DNA from: Salvator merianae
Lineage: Eukaryota > Chordata > Lepidosauria > Squamata > Teiidae
Direction of reading: 5' to 3'
Assembly: GCA_003586115.2 (NCBI GenBank)
Contig: QVOM02000072.1
Location: 2,384,361 to 2,448,360 of the forward strand
Length of the DNA stretch: 64,000 bases
Shown here in pieces: positions 12,750-24,907 of this stretch. The position numbers and the translations under genes are program-made. Every line of letters starts with the position of its first letter. Position 1 is the first letter of the stretch. The notes below the pieces were generated by a model. It was not told the DNA's origin. It saw only the letters and a list, made by a program, of their open reading frames with translations, and did not search any database.

Positions 12750-13195
12750 GGCAGCTGGAAGGATTGAACTTTGTGGACTATGCCAAGATGGTTCTATTAC
12801 ATTACTGATCAAATGAAGTCCAATATTCTTATGGAAAGAAGAGCTTTATATATAGACAAAAGAAAATTTGCTCGATATTTAAGAATTAGGAGAAAGTGTT
12901 AGAATATGAGAAGCAAAATAAGGGGAACAAGGAATTAACTGAGAATATGAAGAAGATCTCCTGCTGAAACCAGAAACATTATTAATTGATTGGTCTGTTA
13001 TCACTGGGTAGAGTGGACAGGTGGGAGGGAGAGAATAAAGGTGTCAGTGGTAGATGGTTATATTAACAGGAGATGAAATATTACATTATTATTCATATTA
13101 CTTTGTTTATTTTTCCTTCTAGCATTTTATCATGTATGCCATCTTGGAAGTGTGTTTTCTTTTCTTAAAGATCAATACAAAATATTTTTCAAAAG
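12750..13195 (+). mobile_element. Possible L1 3' end
   Basis: The stretch CCAAGATGGTTCTATTAC through CATGGAAAGAAGAGC and an AT-rich 3' part ending CAATACAAAATATTTTTC resembles L1 3' sequence in style. I cannot confirm a coding frame, so this is tentative. Confidence 0.35.
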
Positions 13196-13344
13196 AGGCT
13201 AGAGGACTGGGCACTTAGGCACTTGGTAGTATACTAGACCGGCAAGCATATCAGGAGCCTCCTTTGTGCATGCTGGGGTGGTCTAAGGGAGGCTTGCTGG
13301 TCCGATACACTGGCCAGTGTGGAATTGCCCTTAAAGATCCCTAT

Positions 13345-13498
13345 GTTTGAATTCCCACTCAGCTATGGAAGTGCCCTCAGGTATGGATGACCTTGGACCA
13401 ATAACTCCTTATCCTAACCTCCTCATATGATTGTGGTCAACACAAAATAGCAGGAGTTTATATCTGCTGTCTTGAGCTCTTTGGAATAAAAGCAGGTT
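13345..13498 (+). repeat. MIR/CORE-SINE-like repeat
   Basis: Contains the core-like words ATGACCTTGGACCAATAACT and TAACCTCCTCATATGATTG, then a LINE-like tail CTTGAGCTCTTTGGAATAAA. The tGACCTTGGgC-aGTcACT core is typical of MIR-related SINEs in amniotes. The copy is diverged. Confidence 0.6.
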
Positions 13499-13524
13499 AT
13501 CAAGTCCATACGAAAATAGAAAAG

Positions 13525-13861
13525 GACCTGTTCATACTTACATGTTGGCAAGAGTCCAGATGCTCCCGTTCAGCAGTGTTCACACCTGCTTCTGGGTGTG
13601 AATGCTGCAGGTCATGGCATGGCACGGCATAGCGTCAGGTGTGCAGTTGTGCACCGTGTCCCCTATTGCCAAAGCATGGTTGGACATTTCCGTGGCCACT
13701 GTCATGGTGGATGGGCCAGCATCTGTGCTGTGAGAGCTGGAAGTCTGCTTCCAGTCTGTTCCAGTCCTTGTGAAACGGATGGCTACCATGCGGCGGAGTC
13801 TGTTCCAGCATATTATTGTATAATTTTACCATTTTATGCTGGCAAGTGCAAACAGGCCCTA
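13525..13861. mobile_element. Nonautonomous DNA element with GGCCTGTTTGCACTTGCCA-type ends
   Basis: Left end GGACCTGTTCATACTTACATG and the reverse complement of the right end, GGGCCTGTTTGCACTTGCCA, are imperfect inverted repeats. The interior contains several short inverted words around CATGGCATGGCACGG. It is related in style to the main MITE family, but the interior differs. The overlapping frames are artefacts. Confidence 0.6.
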
Positions 13862-15954
13862 AGATTAAATTGCCTCAAATGTTTCAGCTTTTGCCAAATT
13901 AAAGGCTGTAACTCTTTCCCTATCACTAGCAATCACCATGAAGAATTTAGCTGTCAAAATGCAAACCTGCGATCCCATTTCAACTTTAGCCAACCCTGGC
14001 AAGATTTAAATTCTAGAATATCTAAGGTTTACCCACTTCTGGCAGTAGAAAGAGACACCTGAAAGTCAGCAAATGCAAGACCAATATCTCAAGTCAGACC
14101 TAGCTACAGGCAAAACAGCCCATAAAAACATTAGTCCATATCACATCCAGATGCTGAAACAGTTTGCCAGCCATTCCTTCCTTACTAAAATATATGAAAG
14201 GGCAAATCCCCAAAAGTCATGGTTCACCAGCTAAATTGGAACTGGTGCTGGAAAAATCTTTTCTGAGCCAAAAGGGGGATCTAAAATATCATGTAAGTTA
14301 ATGCACATAGTCTCACTGCTTTTAAAAGTTATATGTACATCTATCAGCAACTGTTTGCTATCCACACAAGAACACATAATTTAATTAGCAAAAAAAGAAC
14401 TACACAGATTTATTACCATTTATAAAAAGAAAACAGACAACTTGCTTAACACTGAACCACCAATTTATCATCTATTTTTAAAATACAGTTTTTTTCTCTA
14501 CCCCAACCATTATATTATCATCCCATTTGTGAAGATCTTTTGTCAACTGGTCTAACAAAACTAACATCCATACAAGTGCATATATTATAATGAGATGCTT
14601 TTAGGAACACCTGCTCACTGTAACTGAACTTGAAAGGAGAAATAAGCCACAAAGCCCAAGAGCTGTCCCATTTATCCTTCAGTCCCTGAATACTTCATTT
14701 TATAGTTAACAGAAAACCATGCAGAAACCAAACAACACAGAAAGAAGTGGTCTGTAGCTGAGGCAATACCGTATTCCATTTAATCTATTAGTTTTACATT
14801 TTAAAATCGCCGTTAAGAAGTGTAGCGCTACTCAAGGTGGCCACTTTATGCTGCTGAAAATTCATGTTTCAGCTCTGAAAATGGCAGCTGTATTCTATTT
14901 ACAAAATTAACTCCAATCAGAGCTGACAGCAGAAAAACAGTCCATCTTACTGGCTCAACAAGAGCTGTTTGTCATTCTCCCCTTGGCCTGCTTCACATTT
15001 GACAAGTGACAAGACATTTATAATACAGTAACAAATGCTCCAATTTATTCACCCAGCCTAAACAAATGTAGGCAGCACTGGCTGTGTTTGCTAATCCACG
15101 CCAGAAAATACCATGCTATTCCTTTCCCATTTGTCTGTCTACTAATCAGCCTAGAACAATGCCCTATTGTAGGGGCCTCTCTGACCCTCTCCTTTCTCTC
15201 CCAACTACCGGGACGATAAACTTTCTGCAGGCGCCGTATTGATGGGAGTGACTCTGAGAGAGAAAAAGACTGGCACAATTTAAAATCATAACTGGCACAT
15301 CATACAACTATTGCTGCCTTTGGAAAACAGGCATCATTTGGCATAATTTGACTGTAAAGCCTGCCAAGAAAGTGGGAAGCTACTTCATCCATGCCCACAG
15401 TGAGAGGCTGGATAACTCATCTGCCGCTGCAGCTTCCTGATGTATGAGTAGGCCTGGAAACTATGGACTGGAGGTGCTTCTTGTTAAGTCTGGGTTCTGG
15501 AATGCAGGTGTTCCAAGCAAACTCTGGTCCTACCCACCACACTACTGGGTCTATATATAAAGGCTGCCAGTGGACACCAAAGGGGCTAGGGAAATGAAGG
15601 TGAGAGTCACATCCTTTTTGGTTCAGCTCTTTGGTTTGGGGGGAATACACACCCATATGCCAATAAGTGGGTTCTTAAGAGTATACTGCTGTCCCTAACA
15701 CAGACTTTTATCCTCTCTCTTCCCCTCTGTGTGCAGGGAATGTGCTTTAGGAGAAGGTCAGAAAGAAAGAGAATGGGGTGCTACCATACCAATGATCATA
15801 GGTGAGAAGCAACAAGGGTGAGGGAACGAAAACACTACTAAAGGGTTTAGGGATAGGGTGTGGATGGGACATGGGAGTTGCTGATCAACATAAATCCCAC
15901 CTCGATTACTAGGAACTCCTTACAAACTGAGGTGGGTTATGAGGGTCTCTGTGT

Positions 15955-16850
15955 GACATGGACCAGCAAAGCAGACTTGGAATGTTGTTGATGTACTGTC
16001 CACCCTGCTACTCAACAGCCTCCCTGAATGAGACAGCAGAGGTGGTCTCTAGTGGGCTGTTAGCAGACTCTACAACTGTAGTCCTTAAGGACTTCAACAT
16101 CTGTACTGTACTGAAACAGCTCTTCAAGATTTTATTTCTTAATATATTGGTGGTCCCACAGATAGAGGGGGATATATACTAGTCTTCAGATCATGAGGAG
16201 GGATTACTGGATTTTTTGGGGAGGAATAAAGTTATCACACTGTCATTGTCAGATTCATTGTCGGATCACCAGCTAGTAAAGTTTGGTCTTAACATGTCAC
16301 TTCCATGCTGAAAGGAGGGGGGTTTATTAAGAACATAAGAGGAGCCCTGCTGATCAATCTAGTCCAGCATCCTGTCTCACACAGTAGTCCTCCAATTGCT
16401 TCTGGGCATTCTCAAGCAGAATAAAAAAGCAAAACCTTCACCTGCTCTCAACTCCCTGCAAATAGCCTTTAGAGACATACTGCTGTCTCTCCACCCTGGA
16501 GTCATTAAGATCATCCATCACAGAAATGGATGAAATCCAAAGATTTCTAAATGCACTGAGGGAATTTCCAAAGGACAGCTGGTGATCCTGTTAAGGACCC
16601 TATGGATCTTTGGAATACCGAAGTACAATAGACGATCAACACAATTGCTCAATATGCCCTCTCCAACACTGCTACTTCTTAGTTTTCTGAGGAGCTCCAG
16701 GTGATGAAACAGGACAGGAGATAACTAGAACACCAGTGGTGTGTAACTCACTAGGAAGCTGATCAATCCTGTATGGGAGCATACAATGGTGTCTATGCTG
16801 TAGCAGTGAAGGATGAAAATAATGGGATAACTGCAGCCCCATGTTAAGTG
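15955..16850 (+). mobile_element. L2-type LINE ORF2 endonuclease fragment, split by a SINE-like repeat
   Basis: The plus strand encodes TTVVLKDFNICTV (endonuclease GDFN box, glycine lost) and about 190 bases later SDSLSDHQLVKFGL (the SDH box). These are the catalytic landmarks of APE-type endonucleases in L2/CR1 LINEs. The repeat at 16329-16512 interrupts it. Beyond that, decayed downstream sequence (GAGGAGCTCCAGGTGATGAA) continues. Stops and frameshifts make it inactive. Confidence 0.7.
16329..16512 (+). repeat. Lizard-type interspersed repeat, copy 2 (nested in LINE)
   Basis: Starts AAGAACATAAGAGGAGCCCT and carries TCTAGTCCAGCATCCTGTCT, TTGCTTCTGGGCATTCTCAA and CCCTGGAGTCATTAAGATC. It sits inside the LINE fragment at 15955-16850 and so is younger than it. 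Confidence 0.85.
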
Positions 16851-17217
16851 TTTTCACATTTTTGCTTTTATGAACTTTTACAAACTGCGAGCCATCCTTA
16901 CATACTGCATTATCTGGAAGAGGTATGGAGACAGAAACTGTCTGGAAGCAATCTCACCTTTAGGAAAAGCACAGGAGGAAGCAGAGGGAACCAGAGGAAA
17001 TGGCAACTACAGGATTGAGGAAGCTAAAGAGTTAAAAGCAGAGACAGAGAGAAAGAAACTAATGTGCTAAAAGCTTCTCTGGGAGCTCTTACTATGACTG
17101 GAGTGTAATGACCCTTTAGGGTTACTTCATATGATGCCTGTTCTTTCTTCTCCTTTCTTAGAACAACTGAATTACAAAGTAGAGACATTCATGGTCTGCT
17201 GGCAGGATCCATGAAAG

Positions 17218-17616
17218 CAGGCCAAGAAAGCAGACCAACTGGCCTTTTGAAGAACCATTGGCTGGTGGCAGAAGTCTGGCTAGGACTAGTGGATAAGTGA
17301 GGCATGGGCACAGGCATGAGAGGTCTGGGCTGAGTCACTGCAACCAACCATATGATTCTTTGAAAGACCAGTCAGCATGTCTTACCTTGGACTAGATGAT
17401 TAGGAAGTGGAGGACCTTGAGTCATCTCAGCAGATCATGAGCAGCTCCACCTTCTGGAAGGCATCAAATGTGACCTATCACATTGAAGCCTTCTAGGTCT
17501 TTCACTCTGGAAAGGCTAATAGGCCAAGAAATCGGGCCAACTGGTTTTTTTGAAGAACCACACAGTCAGCAGCAGCAGCAGCCTAGCATGGGCCAGCAGG
17601 AAAGTGAGGCACAGTT
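17218..17616. repeat. Dispersed direct repeat pair, about 95 bp each
   Basis: Units at 17218-17313 and 17521-17616 share GGCCAAGAAA, GCCAACTGG, TTTTGAAGAACCA and AGTGAGGCA in the same order, with about 200 bases between them. The second unit contains a CAG run. I do not recognise the family. Confidence 0.6.
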
Positions 17617-17929
17617 ATAAACTAAGAAGGTAAGGAGGCTGGAGATGCAATAGTGGGAGGCCAGAGACATGATAGCGGAGGTTATCCACACACGTGGAAA
17701 AGGACATAAATCTGAAGAAACAGTTCATTGAATTCTCCTCCTCAGTTCTGGTTTGAATCCCTGAACTTTAAATAAGGTTTGATCTGACATCACCCCTCAA
17801 TCCCTTGGTTCACTGCAAAACAGTCTCTTCCTTTTAACATCCATGAGGCACCTGCATTACCAAATTTCAGGCAGCCACTGAAGACATTTTTCTTCACTCA
17901 GACCTTCTCAGTGTGAACGTTCCTTCCTA

Positions 17930-18060
17930 CCCACTGTTTTTAGTAGTTTTAATTACAGTTTATTTAACGTATATTTTTAATTTTATTTATTTACATTTTC
18001 ATACCACCCTATACCTAACAGTCCCAGGGTGGTTTACAATTGAAATATAACAGCTAAAAT
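17930..18060 (-). mobile_element. LINE 3' end, antisense
   Basis: TTTATTTATTTACATTTTCA followed by TACCACCCTATACCTAACAG and CAGGGTGGTTTACAAT is the reverse complement of the usual reptile L2-type tail (gccaccctgggaccc...aaataaataaa). Confidence 0.6.
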
Positions 18061-18258
18061 TGTGAAATTAAAGAGGCAGCATTTCAGCGACTGAATCCCA
18101 GCAAGAGGAACTCTGAAATGTACAGCATGGATGGCAGGGAAAACCAGATGCTAATCAGGAAGAAGATGTTCAGCTGTGCAGGGTTGTCTTCCCTTCACCA
18201 AAGGCATCTAGTCTGCTGTTCTATCAAGCCGCAGGAGCGAGGGCCAAGCGGCAGCTCT

Positions 18259-18600
18259 AGTTTGGCTCTTTCTTGCTTAAGGGCTGCCTAGCCCCACCCC
18301 CTCTAGTCCCAGGTGTGGCTGCCCAGGTCCAGAGAAGTTCCAGCACCTGGTAGATGTTCCTCAGGGATGGCTGGCAGCTGACAGTTGGCCACAGCAGGCA
18401 GCAGTTCCCAAGCAAGCTGCTCTGACTTGGTTCTTTGTTGCATAAGGCCCCGCCCCTGCCCCTGCAATTCCAGGTGTGTCTGCCTAGGCCCAGCAGCGGT
18501 TCCAGCAACTGGTGGATGTTCCTCAGGGATGGCAGGCCACAGCAGGCAGGCAGCACTCCCCAAGCAGGCTGTTCTGACTTGGCTCCTTGTTGCGTATATA
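18259..18600. repeat. Tandem duplication, two units of about 166 and 152 bp plus a partial third
   Basis: Units begin at 18259 (AGTTTGGCTCTTTCTTGC), 18425 (ACTTGGTTCTTTGTTGC) and 18577 (ACTTGGCTCCTTGTTGC). Shared words include GGATGTTCCTCAGGGATGGC and GGCCACAGCAGGCA. The 133-residue minus-strand frame across it is only a by-product, repeating NIHQ-like and NIYQ-like segments. It lies directly before a LINE-like 3' tail at 18660-18735, so it may be the tail's own internal tandem region. Confidence 0.8.
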
Positions 18601-18659
18601 TTGTAATTAACTTAGGGATCTGGGCCGGGGTTACTCTGTCCTTGTTTTTCTGTTTCATT

Positions 18660-18735
18660 TTGTTTGCTTGTAAACAACTTTAGGATCCCAAGATGGGAAG
18701 TAATATAACATATTTTAAATAAAAAAGTAAATATT
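18660..18735 (+). mobile_element. LINE-type 3' tail
   Basis: GTAAACAACTTTAGGATCCC followed by AAGATGGGAAGTAATATAAC and an A-rich end follows the reptile L2-clade terminal pattern. Confidence 0.45.
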
Positions 18736-20209
18736 TCACTCCTCCTTGAAAAGAGATCACATATATGTTTTTATTCAAACAGAACTGCGTTTTTTATAGA
18801 AATCATACGTAAATGATATACCTTTAGACCTATTAATTTCTGTAGTGCATTACATTATCTTGCATTTTTTTCCTGCAAGATACTGAGAGAAAATATTGTC
18901 CCAGATTATGAGAAATGGAGAAAGAAATTACTGTGGCAATTCATATGGCTGACAACCTTCCAAACAAAGGGAATTCAACACAATGAAGCCTAATGTTAAC
19001 CAGTTAAATACCTATATTTGCACAAAAAAGTAGTACTATTCATTGCAGAAAATTTTACTTAACTGAACAGAGCAACAAACACCACCATTGCAAAGCCATC
19101 ACCATTTGTGAATGGTTTTCCATTTACTCTGAATTTGAAAGAACAATTCAGCTTTCTAGTTATGCTAACAAGTGAAGGAAACATGAATACATCACCTTTG
19201 CCATTCAGTATGGATTGGTTAGCTAAGGTTATTAAAGAAACAAACATTTTAAGGAACAGCGAAGATAATTTCACAGCCTTTGAGTGGGTTTAAACAGGAC
19301 TGCAAAAATTAGAGGGGAAGATAAAATTTCTCTATATGCATTTAAGCCAATGCTCAATCTCGAGCATTTGACAGAAGTCTCTTCTGCTTTAAAGATATGT
19401 GCTTCATGTTGTTCTATCTACCTAACTTTGCTACAAACTACTTACTAAAGTTTGTTGAAACAGTGATGAAATGTGATTTCAAGATTTGACATCATACTGA
19501 CACTGATCACACATGCACACACTAATTAGAGATATTCTTTGTATAAACAGCCCCTATGCTCTTCCCTTCACTCATTCTAGATTACCAGAAACCTGTAATC
19601 TGTATCAAGACATTAATCTAACTGCAAATTGTAATTTAATACCTTTTTTTGTCCCAGGATTTAATCACAGGTTTAAGGGTTGGATTTAAAAAAAAGAGAA
19701 ACTGTGATTAACTGAATTCCCTTCAAAGAAGTGTATTCACAGGAAACAGGCTGACCATACTTCCTGCTTAACAAGCAAAGGTGCAGTTGTCCAAACACAA
19801 CTATTGCCACAAATAGTATTTTTTTTCTGTCATTAACTTAGGGCTAGGGTTTCAAAGTAATAGTCAGCAATCCCTTAACAGCAAAAAAAAAAGTCCTGAA
19901 GTCTTTATCAACCACTTGCTGTTAACTTATTTGCATTCTTAAATTGATGGCAAAGTTCTTCAAATAATTTGTCAGTTCAAAAACAAAACTACAATAGAAA
20001 AACAACAGCAGTTGTTTCATTTCAGTAATAGAAAACATTGTATTAATGCTAAACGTTTAAGACAGAACACAACACAGAATACGTAACTTTTCCCCTTCGA
20101 TACAGCAAATGTTAGCTTCAGGAAGAAATTTTAAACAAGGAAAAATAAACTGGAGGGAAGGGCTTTACAAGAAGCACAATGGTCACAATTTAAGGCCAAA
20201 CTGGCTGCT

Positions 20210-20412
20210 CTTCAACCATAAAGAAGTTGTTGTTGGTACCACTGAGTAGTGGCCAACTCCTGGTTGACTGCATGGGCACCTCTATGCAGTTTTCTTGGCA
20301 GAGATGCAGAAGTGGTTTGCCATTGCCTACTTCTAGGGAGAAGCTGGGGATTGAACCAGCAATCCTCAACTCTCTGGACAATTTATTCTACCACTGAGCT
20401 ATAGTCACTCCC
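20210..20412 (-). mobile_element. tRNA-derived SINE (Sauria SINE type)
   Basis: On the minus strand the head reads GACTATAGCTCAGTGGTAGA (RNA polymerase III A box) and then GCTGGTTCAATCCCCAG (B box GGTTCAAtCC). The body AGGCAATGGCAAACCACTTC and tail AAAACTGCATAGAGGTGCCC, AGTCAACCAGGAGTTGGC match the Sauria SINE plan, whose tail comes from BovB LINEs. This supports a squamate host. It is a retroposed copy, not a tRNA gene. Confidence 0.85.
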
Positions 20413-21329
20413 AAACTATAAAGATACTTTACAAGTAATTCTTGATAATCAGTCTCTTCTGCTAGGTTCTTAAACAAAAGGTGAGCAAGTGTGTTTAAGT
20501 TCTCAACTACATTCAAAGTAATTTGACAGATACGCTTCAGGAAAACTGAACTTGACAATACAAATTCTATCAAATTCTTTCAATACAATTTAATTTGAAA
20601 ATAAAGTGATTCCTTGCTTTTTAAACTCAGTTAATTAATAAAAGCAGGAATTGGGGCACGTGAATATTGGCATAAGGCAGACAAGCACAAAGACGCAGAG
20701 CTTGGGAAAGAAATAATCCATAAAACTGAACCCAAAAGCCACATTCTTATGCAAAACCAGACTTCCTGTTCCCATCTCACTTCCCCCCCTATTGACAGAA
20801 ACTCCTTGAAAAAATGTCTGGTCCAACAATGGAAAGGTGCTAATACCATACAAACAGTCACTCATTTCTGTGCCTTTAACTAGCTTCCTAAATGCTCAGT
20901 GTGGCCATTTCCCATTGCCAAAAACACCAGGTCAATATGAATGTTTCAAAAAGCTTGTTCTGAGCATTCCGCCAGAGTTTCAAGAGCAATGAAAGACTTT
21001 TTAGTGAAACAGAAAATCCTTCTCTCAATACCTCAGAAAGAATGTCAGTAACACACAGCAGCAATAAATAAAACTCATTTTCTACAGCGGTAAATCTGAA
21101 ACACTGTAGAAGCCTGTATAAAACTAAGCCACAGCAATATTTACAGAGTTGAGAAAAGACAAAATGCCAATGTGATGATCAGATTATTAAAATCTAGACT
21201 ACTGCACCTGTAGGACTTTTTTTGTCATTCAGAGTTCTATGAATGATATTATATAATACAGTAATTTTAAGCAAGCAAAGTGCATCTGTTGAAATACAGT
21301 CTAAACCTTCAAAAGACCAACAATGAACA

Positions 21330-21425
21330 CAGTAGTTTATTATTTTATTTATAATTTATTTCTGTTTATTTCACCTGAAGATCTTTGGGCAAGTCACAAT
21401 ATTCAATAAAAATGTTTTAAGGTAA
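21330..21425 (-). mobile_element. LINE 3' tail, antisense, short
   Basis: TTTATTATTTTATTTATAAT followed by TTTCACCTGAAGATCTTTGG resembles a reversed L2-type tail. Only the tail remains. Confidence 0.4.
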
Positions 21426-21928
21426 AGCACAAACAAAAGTAATAAAAAAAAATATAAGCTGCCCTTCCAGCAGCTTTTTTTTTTCCATTTCAGAAGACTG
21501 CAGAATGTGTTCTGAAAAGATTCCATAAAACTATCACAAATTTTTTTCAAGGCTCCTCTGTAGCTGTGTCACCTAACTGGAATATATTTTCAAATTAGGC
21601 CTGCATGTATGTAGGCATTTTTACCAGGGATGTGTTCAGTCAGGCTCACCATAAGCTCCCCTCTGGCTCACCCTTGAATGAGCCAGGTATTGTATTTTCA
21701 GCTTACTAAGCTTGATGATCTGCCTCAACAAGGTCTCATAGTAGGCCATGGCAGCATTCTGCAACCACTTCTGCAAATTTTATAACCATGTGCAGGTCTT
21801 TCCAATCACTATGAAGGCTTGCTTGGTTGCAAAATGCTACAAAATGCTACAAAGTAGCAGTAAAACATTACTGCCTTTTATGGCTGCTTGGCAGCACTTT
21901 TATAGCACTATGGGTACCTTTGCAGACT

Positions 21929-22400
21929 CTGGCCCTTACCGCATGTGCCCTTAGTACGGTACAGGAAAAGGTCTAGGGGCCTCTCTTTCGCAAGCTGGTA
22001 CAGGAGAAGTTTTGATCACTTCTAGTATGCTCTGTCCACACAGAATGGAGCACAGGCTGGACTAGGGTATCTAAAATGGCATCTTAGTCTGTTTTACTGG
22101 TGGACTTCTATGTTGATGTGTACCAGCATACTAGGGATGATATACTGGATCACAGAGGTGTGGTTTGGAATATGCCAAAATGGGTCCCCCAGAAGGCACT
22201 TTTGGAGCATTTGGAAGCTACCTGCACTGGCTCCAAAGTTGGCACAAGCTTTAAGCTGTGCAGAGGTTGGTACAGAACAGGCCACCCCAATACGGATGGC
22301 CTTGTTCTGCCCCAGAAGCAGCTCATTCCAACTTGGGAGAGATTGCATATCCAGGTACAGGACAGCTTGTCCTGTACCAAGGTAGCCTAGGTAAGTGTGG
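21929..22400 (+). mobile_element. Harbinger-like MITE, long copy 4
   Basis: Left end GGCCCTTACCGCATGTGCCC and right end CCTAGGTAAGTGTGG belong to the family. Interior words CCAAAATGGGTCCCCCAGAA and CTCTGTCCACACAGAATGGA are shared. Several overlapping frames of 76-96 residues are products of this repeat. Confidence 0.7.
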
Positions 22401-23253
22401 GAAAGAGGTGTGTGTGGCTGTCAAAGTGCCACAAGGTGATCATAAAAGTATTGGCCTCCCTTGCACTACAGGGCAAACCTGGCATGCCAAGCCCAAGGCA
22501 GCAGAGCACCTATTTGAGACACCATGAGCCAGTTCAGGGATGATGGGGCCCAGCTTGACATGAGCTGAACCCAAGTAAATGGGATCATGCCTATATTTAA
22601 TTTTTACCTAATTCAATTATTGGATGAGAATGATAACTTTTTGCCATTTACAGCACTGGGTAACTAATTACACATATCTATAACTACACAGCGGTAATAC
22701 TGAACTTACAACACATGTTGATTGGTCCAGAAGTAAACCCAGCTTCAGATACGCAACAATTATTAAAGATGATCGTAACTGTGATGGTGGCACAAATTGT
22801 ACTATTAAGTTATTACAAGTACTTGTTATTTATAATATGATATTTACAGACTGAAAAACCAAACAGAATAATAATTTAGATCGATCCATTTTGTGTAAAA
22901 TATTGGGAGGCTTTTTATTTACACTGTTGCCCAATATTTCACGGCATTAATTGGAAAGCTCTTGATGACAGTGGAATCTCAACTGATGCATGTAGCAGGA
23001 AACCTCAAAGTGGCCCAAACTATGCAGTGAAATAAAAATGAAACTAATGCCTGCCATCTATGCCACCTAATGGAAGGGTCTATGCTTGATTCAATAGGAT
23101 GAAAAACCAAAAAACAAAACAGAAGATTTATCGCAGTTAGCACAGGGTACTTGCCATAAGTTTTTCAACACTGATAGATGTTATGGATTTTCTATATTAC
23201 TACACCAAAAACAGCAATTTCAATTCTTACCTTAGTCTGAAAAAGAAAAATTG

Positions 23254-23345
23254 GCCCTTTCTGCACTGGGCCTTATTCTGGATTATATCTCACAATAGGG
23301 TCCTGCCATCTGCATGCTAGTGTAGACTATGGCAGATTCCAGGCC
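23254..23345. mobile_element. Half of the short foldback MITE also seen at 58511
   Basis: GGCCCTTTCTGCACTGGGCC, TATTCTGGATTATATC, AATAGGGTCCTGCCATC and CATGCTAGTGTAGACTA match the left half of the element at 58511-58690 almost base for base. The right half is missing or diverged. Confidence 0.75.
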
Positions 23346-23983
23346 ACTGACTGAAAGTTCAACCAGTATGCAGTTTAAACCAATATGCACAAAAATAGCC
23401 TCCAATGCAACATATAGCATATTATCAGCGAGATGCACTGTAAATAGTAAAAGACTGGTGGGGAGGATGCCTGAACATAGTTTACGCTCAAGGAGTCATA
23501 TTAATAAGCACTGTTGTTTCAACAAAACTACTTTTCCAGACTGGCATTTCTGACCACTGCTTATATGAGAAAGCAGCTATTATGAAAATAAAGTAGCATT
23601 AGGATAAGCTGTCCTTTTTTAGAGAATTCATTCATCTGTTTCATGCTTTTAAAGCATATCTGGTTATATATACAGTATATTTCTCATTTTTTTCCCTCTT
23701 CAAATTATTTCAGTAACATGCTGTCATGTTCTCCAGGTTTCTATCAAATGCATTAATTGTAATAGTCAAAAACTATAGATAAGGGATTCAGTATACAGGG
23801 AGTGGAATGGCTGTGGAAAAGTCAGAGCAAAGCATTTAAATAGAACTCAACACCTGAATCCCTTTCTCAGGTCTACAGACAAAACAAAACACTAAATTAA
23901 TCCGTATAAAACAAAACAAAAACAAAGCCCAATTTCCAGTGCATCCTCAGATCAGGTAATGCTACTCATAACAATTAACCTAC

Positions 23984-24115
23984 CTGCTTTGCAGGTCTTG
24001 CCATCTTCTTCAAGCTGGACTCCAGTGGGACAATTGCAGCTATAAAAGGGATCTTTTGGAGACAGCAGGCATAAATGCGAGCATCCGCCATTATTATCCT
24101 CACAAGGGGTATGAA
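23984..24115 (-). CDS. LRP5: LRP5 exon 5 (first EGF-like module)
   Basis: This 132-nt exon encodes about residues 295-339, the EGF-like module that packs under propeller 1. The translation reads [20 protein letters not shown], then [20 protein letters not shown] and TCKAG. All six EGF cysteines are present (PC, GGC, HLC, YSC, NC, TC). The acceptor is TTCTTAAG|TT and the donor GCAG|GTAGGT. Its length and phases equal human exon 5. It is too short and too far from an ATG to appear as an open reading frame with its own start, so I read it directly from the reverse complement. Confidence 0.97.
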
Positions 24116-24907
24116 CTTAAGAAATCAGAGGAGAGAGAAAAGCCGTTTACATTTGTCTAAAACATAAAAGAAGGCTTAGTTCTGTCAATAAGCTTCATTA
24201 CTTCTACCACCTCACTGAAGGATTCTGTTGAATTCTGAAAATAATTATGCGCCTGCACTCATATTTTGTAGAAAATACATTATCTAAAAGCATCATACTT
24301 CAAAAGAATGCAAGATAGACACTTAGTGTGCTAGAGAGGCACAGTAATGTGCATGCACTAATGTTTCAAGTGCCTTTCAGGCTGGGTTCCCCCTCTCATT
24401 TACTGCTTCAGTTCAGCTCTATAACACTGATGGCTTGCCTATACTCCTGCAACATCTGGAAAGCAGTATGTTTCCCATGCCTTCTGTGAAAGATAGCCTG
24501 GAAAACTGGCACAGGATTTTTTTTTTTCCAAAATGGACACTGTAGCTGATATAGTACTCACTAATGTAAGCTTCAGGTTGCTTTTCAGAATTTAGGAAAT
24601 AGTTTGGAACTTCGATACAAGAGATGCTGGAAAAGAGGGATGTTTGTGCATGTCCTGGAAATACAAAGCAGCATACAGATGCTATGCATATGCTGCTCAG
24701 CTGATTGTGCTGACCTCCAATTCACTTGTATCTGTACAATTTCTACTTGCTCTCACAGGATTTATGCCCTTAATGCAGACTGAACCTTTTATGTGTCTCT
24801 CCATTATCATGTTCTAAATCTTCTCAGTTCAACCCATTGTTCTAACAGTGCTTAAATATCTTAATATCAAACTGAGATCAACTACATTTTTTTTTACTGC
24901 AAAATTA

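Larger units (their letters stand above)
4402..23983 (-). other. LRP5: LRP5 intron 5, about 19.6 kb
   Basis: The largest complete intron here. Annotated inside it are L2 tails, an L1 reverse-transcriptase fragment, four long MITEs or MITE fragments, MIR-like and tRNA-derived SINEs and a tandem duplication. I see nothing recognisable in 7970-9540, 10560-12740, 13870-15940, 18740-20200, 20420-21320 and 22400-23250 apart from simple runs. Those stretches are AT-rich, with frames that are short and unsupported. Confidence 0.9.

Noticed and set aside
13598..14062. 154-residue plus-strand frame as a gene
   Set aside because: The first part lies in a DNA-transposon remnant (13525-13861). The rest has no domain, and a frame overlaps on the other strand.
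18257..18658. 133-residue repeat-containing protein
   Set aside because: The frame arises from a DNA-level tandem duplication. The same region is open on both strands, and no family is recognisable.
20210..20412. tRNA gene on the minus strand
   Set aside because: A and B boxes are present, but the acceptor stem is not closed and a SINE body with a BovB-like tail follows.
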